Both the position numbers and the translations under genes were made by a program. The notes under the pieces were generated by a model. The model had not been told where the DNA came from. It searched no databases and saw only the letters and a program-made list of their open reading frames with translations. A stretch of DNA of 6,118 nucleotides from Desulfobacca acetoxidans (GTDB lineage: Bacteria > Desulfobacterota > Desulfobaccia > Desulfobaccales > 0-14-0-80-60-11). Positions 5,561 through 6,118 of the stretch are shown here, piece by piece; position 1 is the stretch's first letter, and each line of letters opens with the position of its first letter. The stretch is from positions 1 through 6,118 of the forward strand of contig DZCR01000180.1 of the NCBI GenBank assembly GCA_022736495.1, in the 5' to 3' direction.

Positions 5561-6118
5561 ATCATCCAACCGACATACTTGAAAAAACCTCCCCCTTGCG
5601 CCTCCTGGCCTGGGAGACCACCCGGCGCTGCAACCTGGCCTGTCTCCACTGCCGGGCCGCGGCAGGGGCCGGGCCCTATCCCGGGGAGTTGACCACCGAC
5701 GAAGGCATCAAACTCCTGGACGACCTGGCCTCTATGGGCCAGGTGGTGGTCATCCTCACCGGCGGCGAACCCCTGCTGCGGGCGGATATCTTTGACCTAG
5801 CGGCTTACGGCACGAAACTCGGCCACCGCATGGTCATGGCGGTGAACGGCACCCTGCTCACCCCGGCCATCGCGGCGCGCCTTAAGGACGTGGGCATCCA
5901 ACGGGTAAGCATCTCCATTGACGGCGCCACAGCCAACTCCCATGACCACCTCCGGGCCGTGGATGGGGCCTACGCCGGGGCCCTGGCGGGCATCGCTGCC
6001 TGTCAAAAGGCCGGGCTACCTTTTCAGATAAACCCCACCGTCACTCGGGCCAACCGGCTCGAACTTGCTGCCATCCACGAGTTAGCCATAAAACTCGAAG
6101 CCGCGGCCCATCACGTCT
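5557..6118 (+). CDS. ahbD: AhbD-like radical SAM heme b synthase (3' end outside window)
   Basis: The first 187 residues are visible and the frame is open to the right edge. RRCNLACLHCRAAA carries the radical SAM cluster motif CxxxCxxC (Cys25, Cys29, Cys32) that binds the [4Fe-4S] cluster and S-adenosylmethionine. LTGGEP (67-72) is the SAM-contacting GGEP motif, and VSISIDGA marks a later core strand. LRLLAWETTRRCN, RAAAGAGPYPGELTT and MVMAVNGTLLT match my memory of AhbD, which oxidatively decarboxylates two propionates of Fe-coproporphyrin III to vinyls, giving heme b; AhbC and NirJ have a different lead-in to the cysteines. Position behind hemB supports this, since hemB, ahbC and ahbD cluster in Desulfovibrio. 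AhbD-type proteins also have a C-terminal SPASM-like auxiliary cluster region, not visible here. An in-frame TAG at 5551-5553 rules out a longer N-terminus, so ATG 5557 is the likely start, yet no Shine-Dalgarno lies at normal spacing. Another SPASM-type radical SAM maturase is the main alternative. Confidence 0.8.
   Translation, partial: MNHPTDILEKTSPLRLLAWETTRRCNLACLHCRAAAGAGPYPGELTTDEGIKLLDDLASMGQVVVILTGGEPLLRADIFDLAAYGTKLGHRMVMAVNGTLLTPAIAARLKDVGIQRVSISIDGATANSHDHLRAVDGAYAGALAGIAACQKAGLPFQINPTVTRANRLELAAIHELAIKLEAAAHHV

Overview
The window is a GC-rich bacterial chromosomal segment carrying five protein-coding genes, two of them cut by the window edges. The siroheme-type heme pathway marker (an AhbD-like radical SAM enzyme next to hemB), a periplasmic PBP1C and palindromic intergenic repeats together suggest an anaerobic Gram-negative bacterium, most likely a Desulfobacterota (sulfate-reducer or syntroph type) lineage. 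That placement is an inference from gene content, not a database result.

Layout: positions 2-2380 (+) hold the body of penicillin-binding protein 1C, entering from the left with part of its membrane anchor. A spacer of about 200 bases (2381-2583) with two GC-rich palindromes separates it from a convergent gene for a membrane-anchored SPOR-domain protein (2584-3123, -). Upstream of that gene, on the same strand, is a cytoplasmic patatin-like phospholipase (3234-4172, -). Patatin and hemB are divergent and share a 282-base control region (4173-4454) with a good sigma70-type promoter facing each way. hemB (4455-5432, +) encodes zinc-type porphobilinogen synthase. A 124-base spacer follows, with a perfect 9-bp hairpin and then a very AT-rich stretch ending in a 19-bp dyad over the next start codon. 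The radical SAM gene (5557 to the right edge, +) is best read as ahbD, heme b synthase.

How the genes relate: HemB makes porphobilinogen, the pyrrole feeding all tetrapyrroles, and AhbD performs the last step of the siroheme-dependent heme pathway, so the right side is a heme biosynthesis cluster continuing beyond the window. The left side concerns the cell envelope: PBP1C builds peptidoglycan and SPOR domains bind it. The patatin hydrolase has no obvious tie to either side.

I found no RNA gene, transposase, CRISPR array or phage gene, and no evidence for an undescribed multi-gene system. The second-look items are mostly intergenic: three palindromic elements, a dyad at the ahbD start that lacks a nearby Shine-Dalgarno, and the divergent promoter region that fixes the patatin start.
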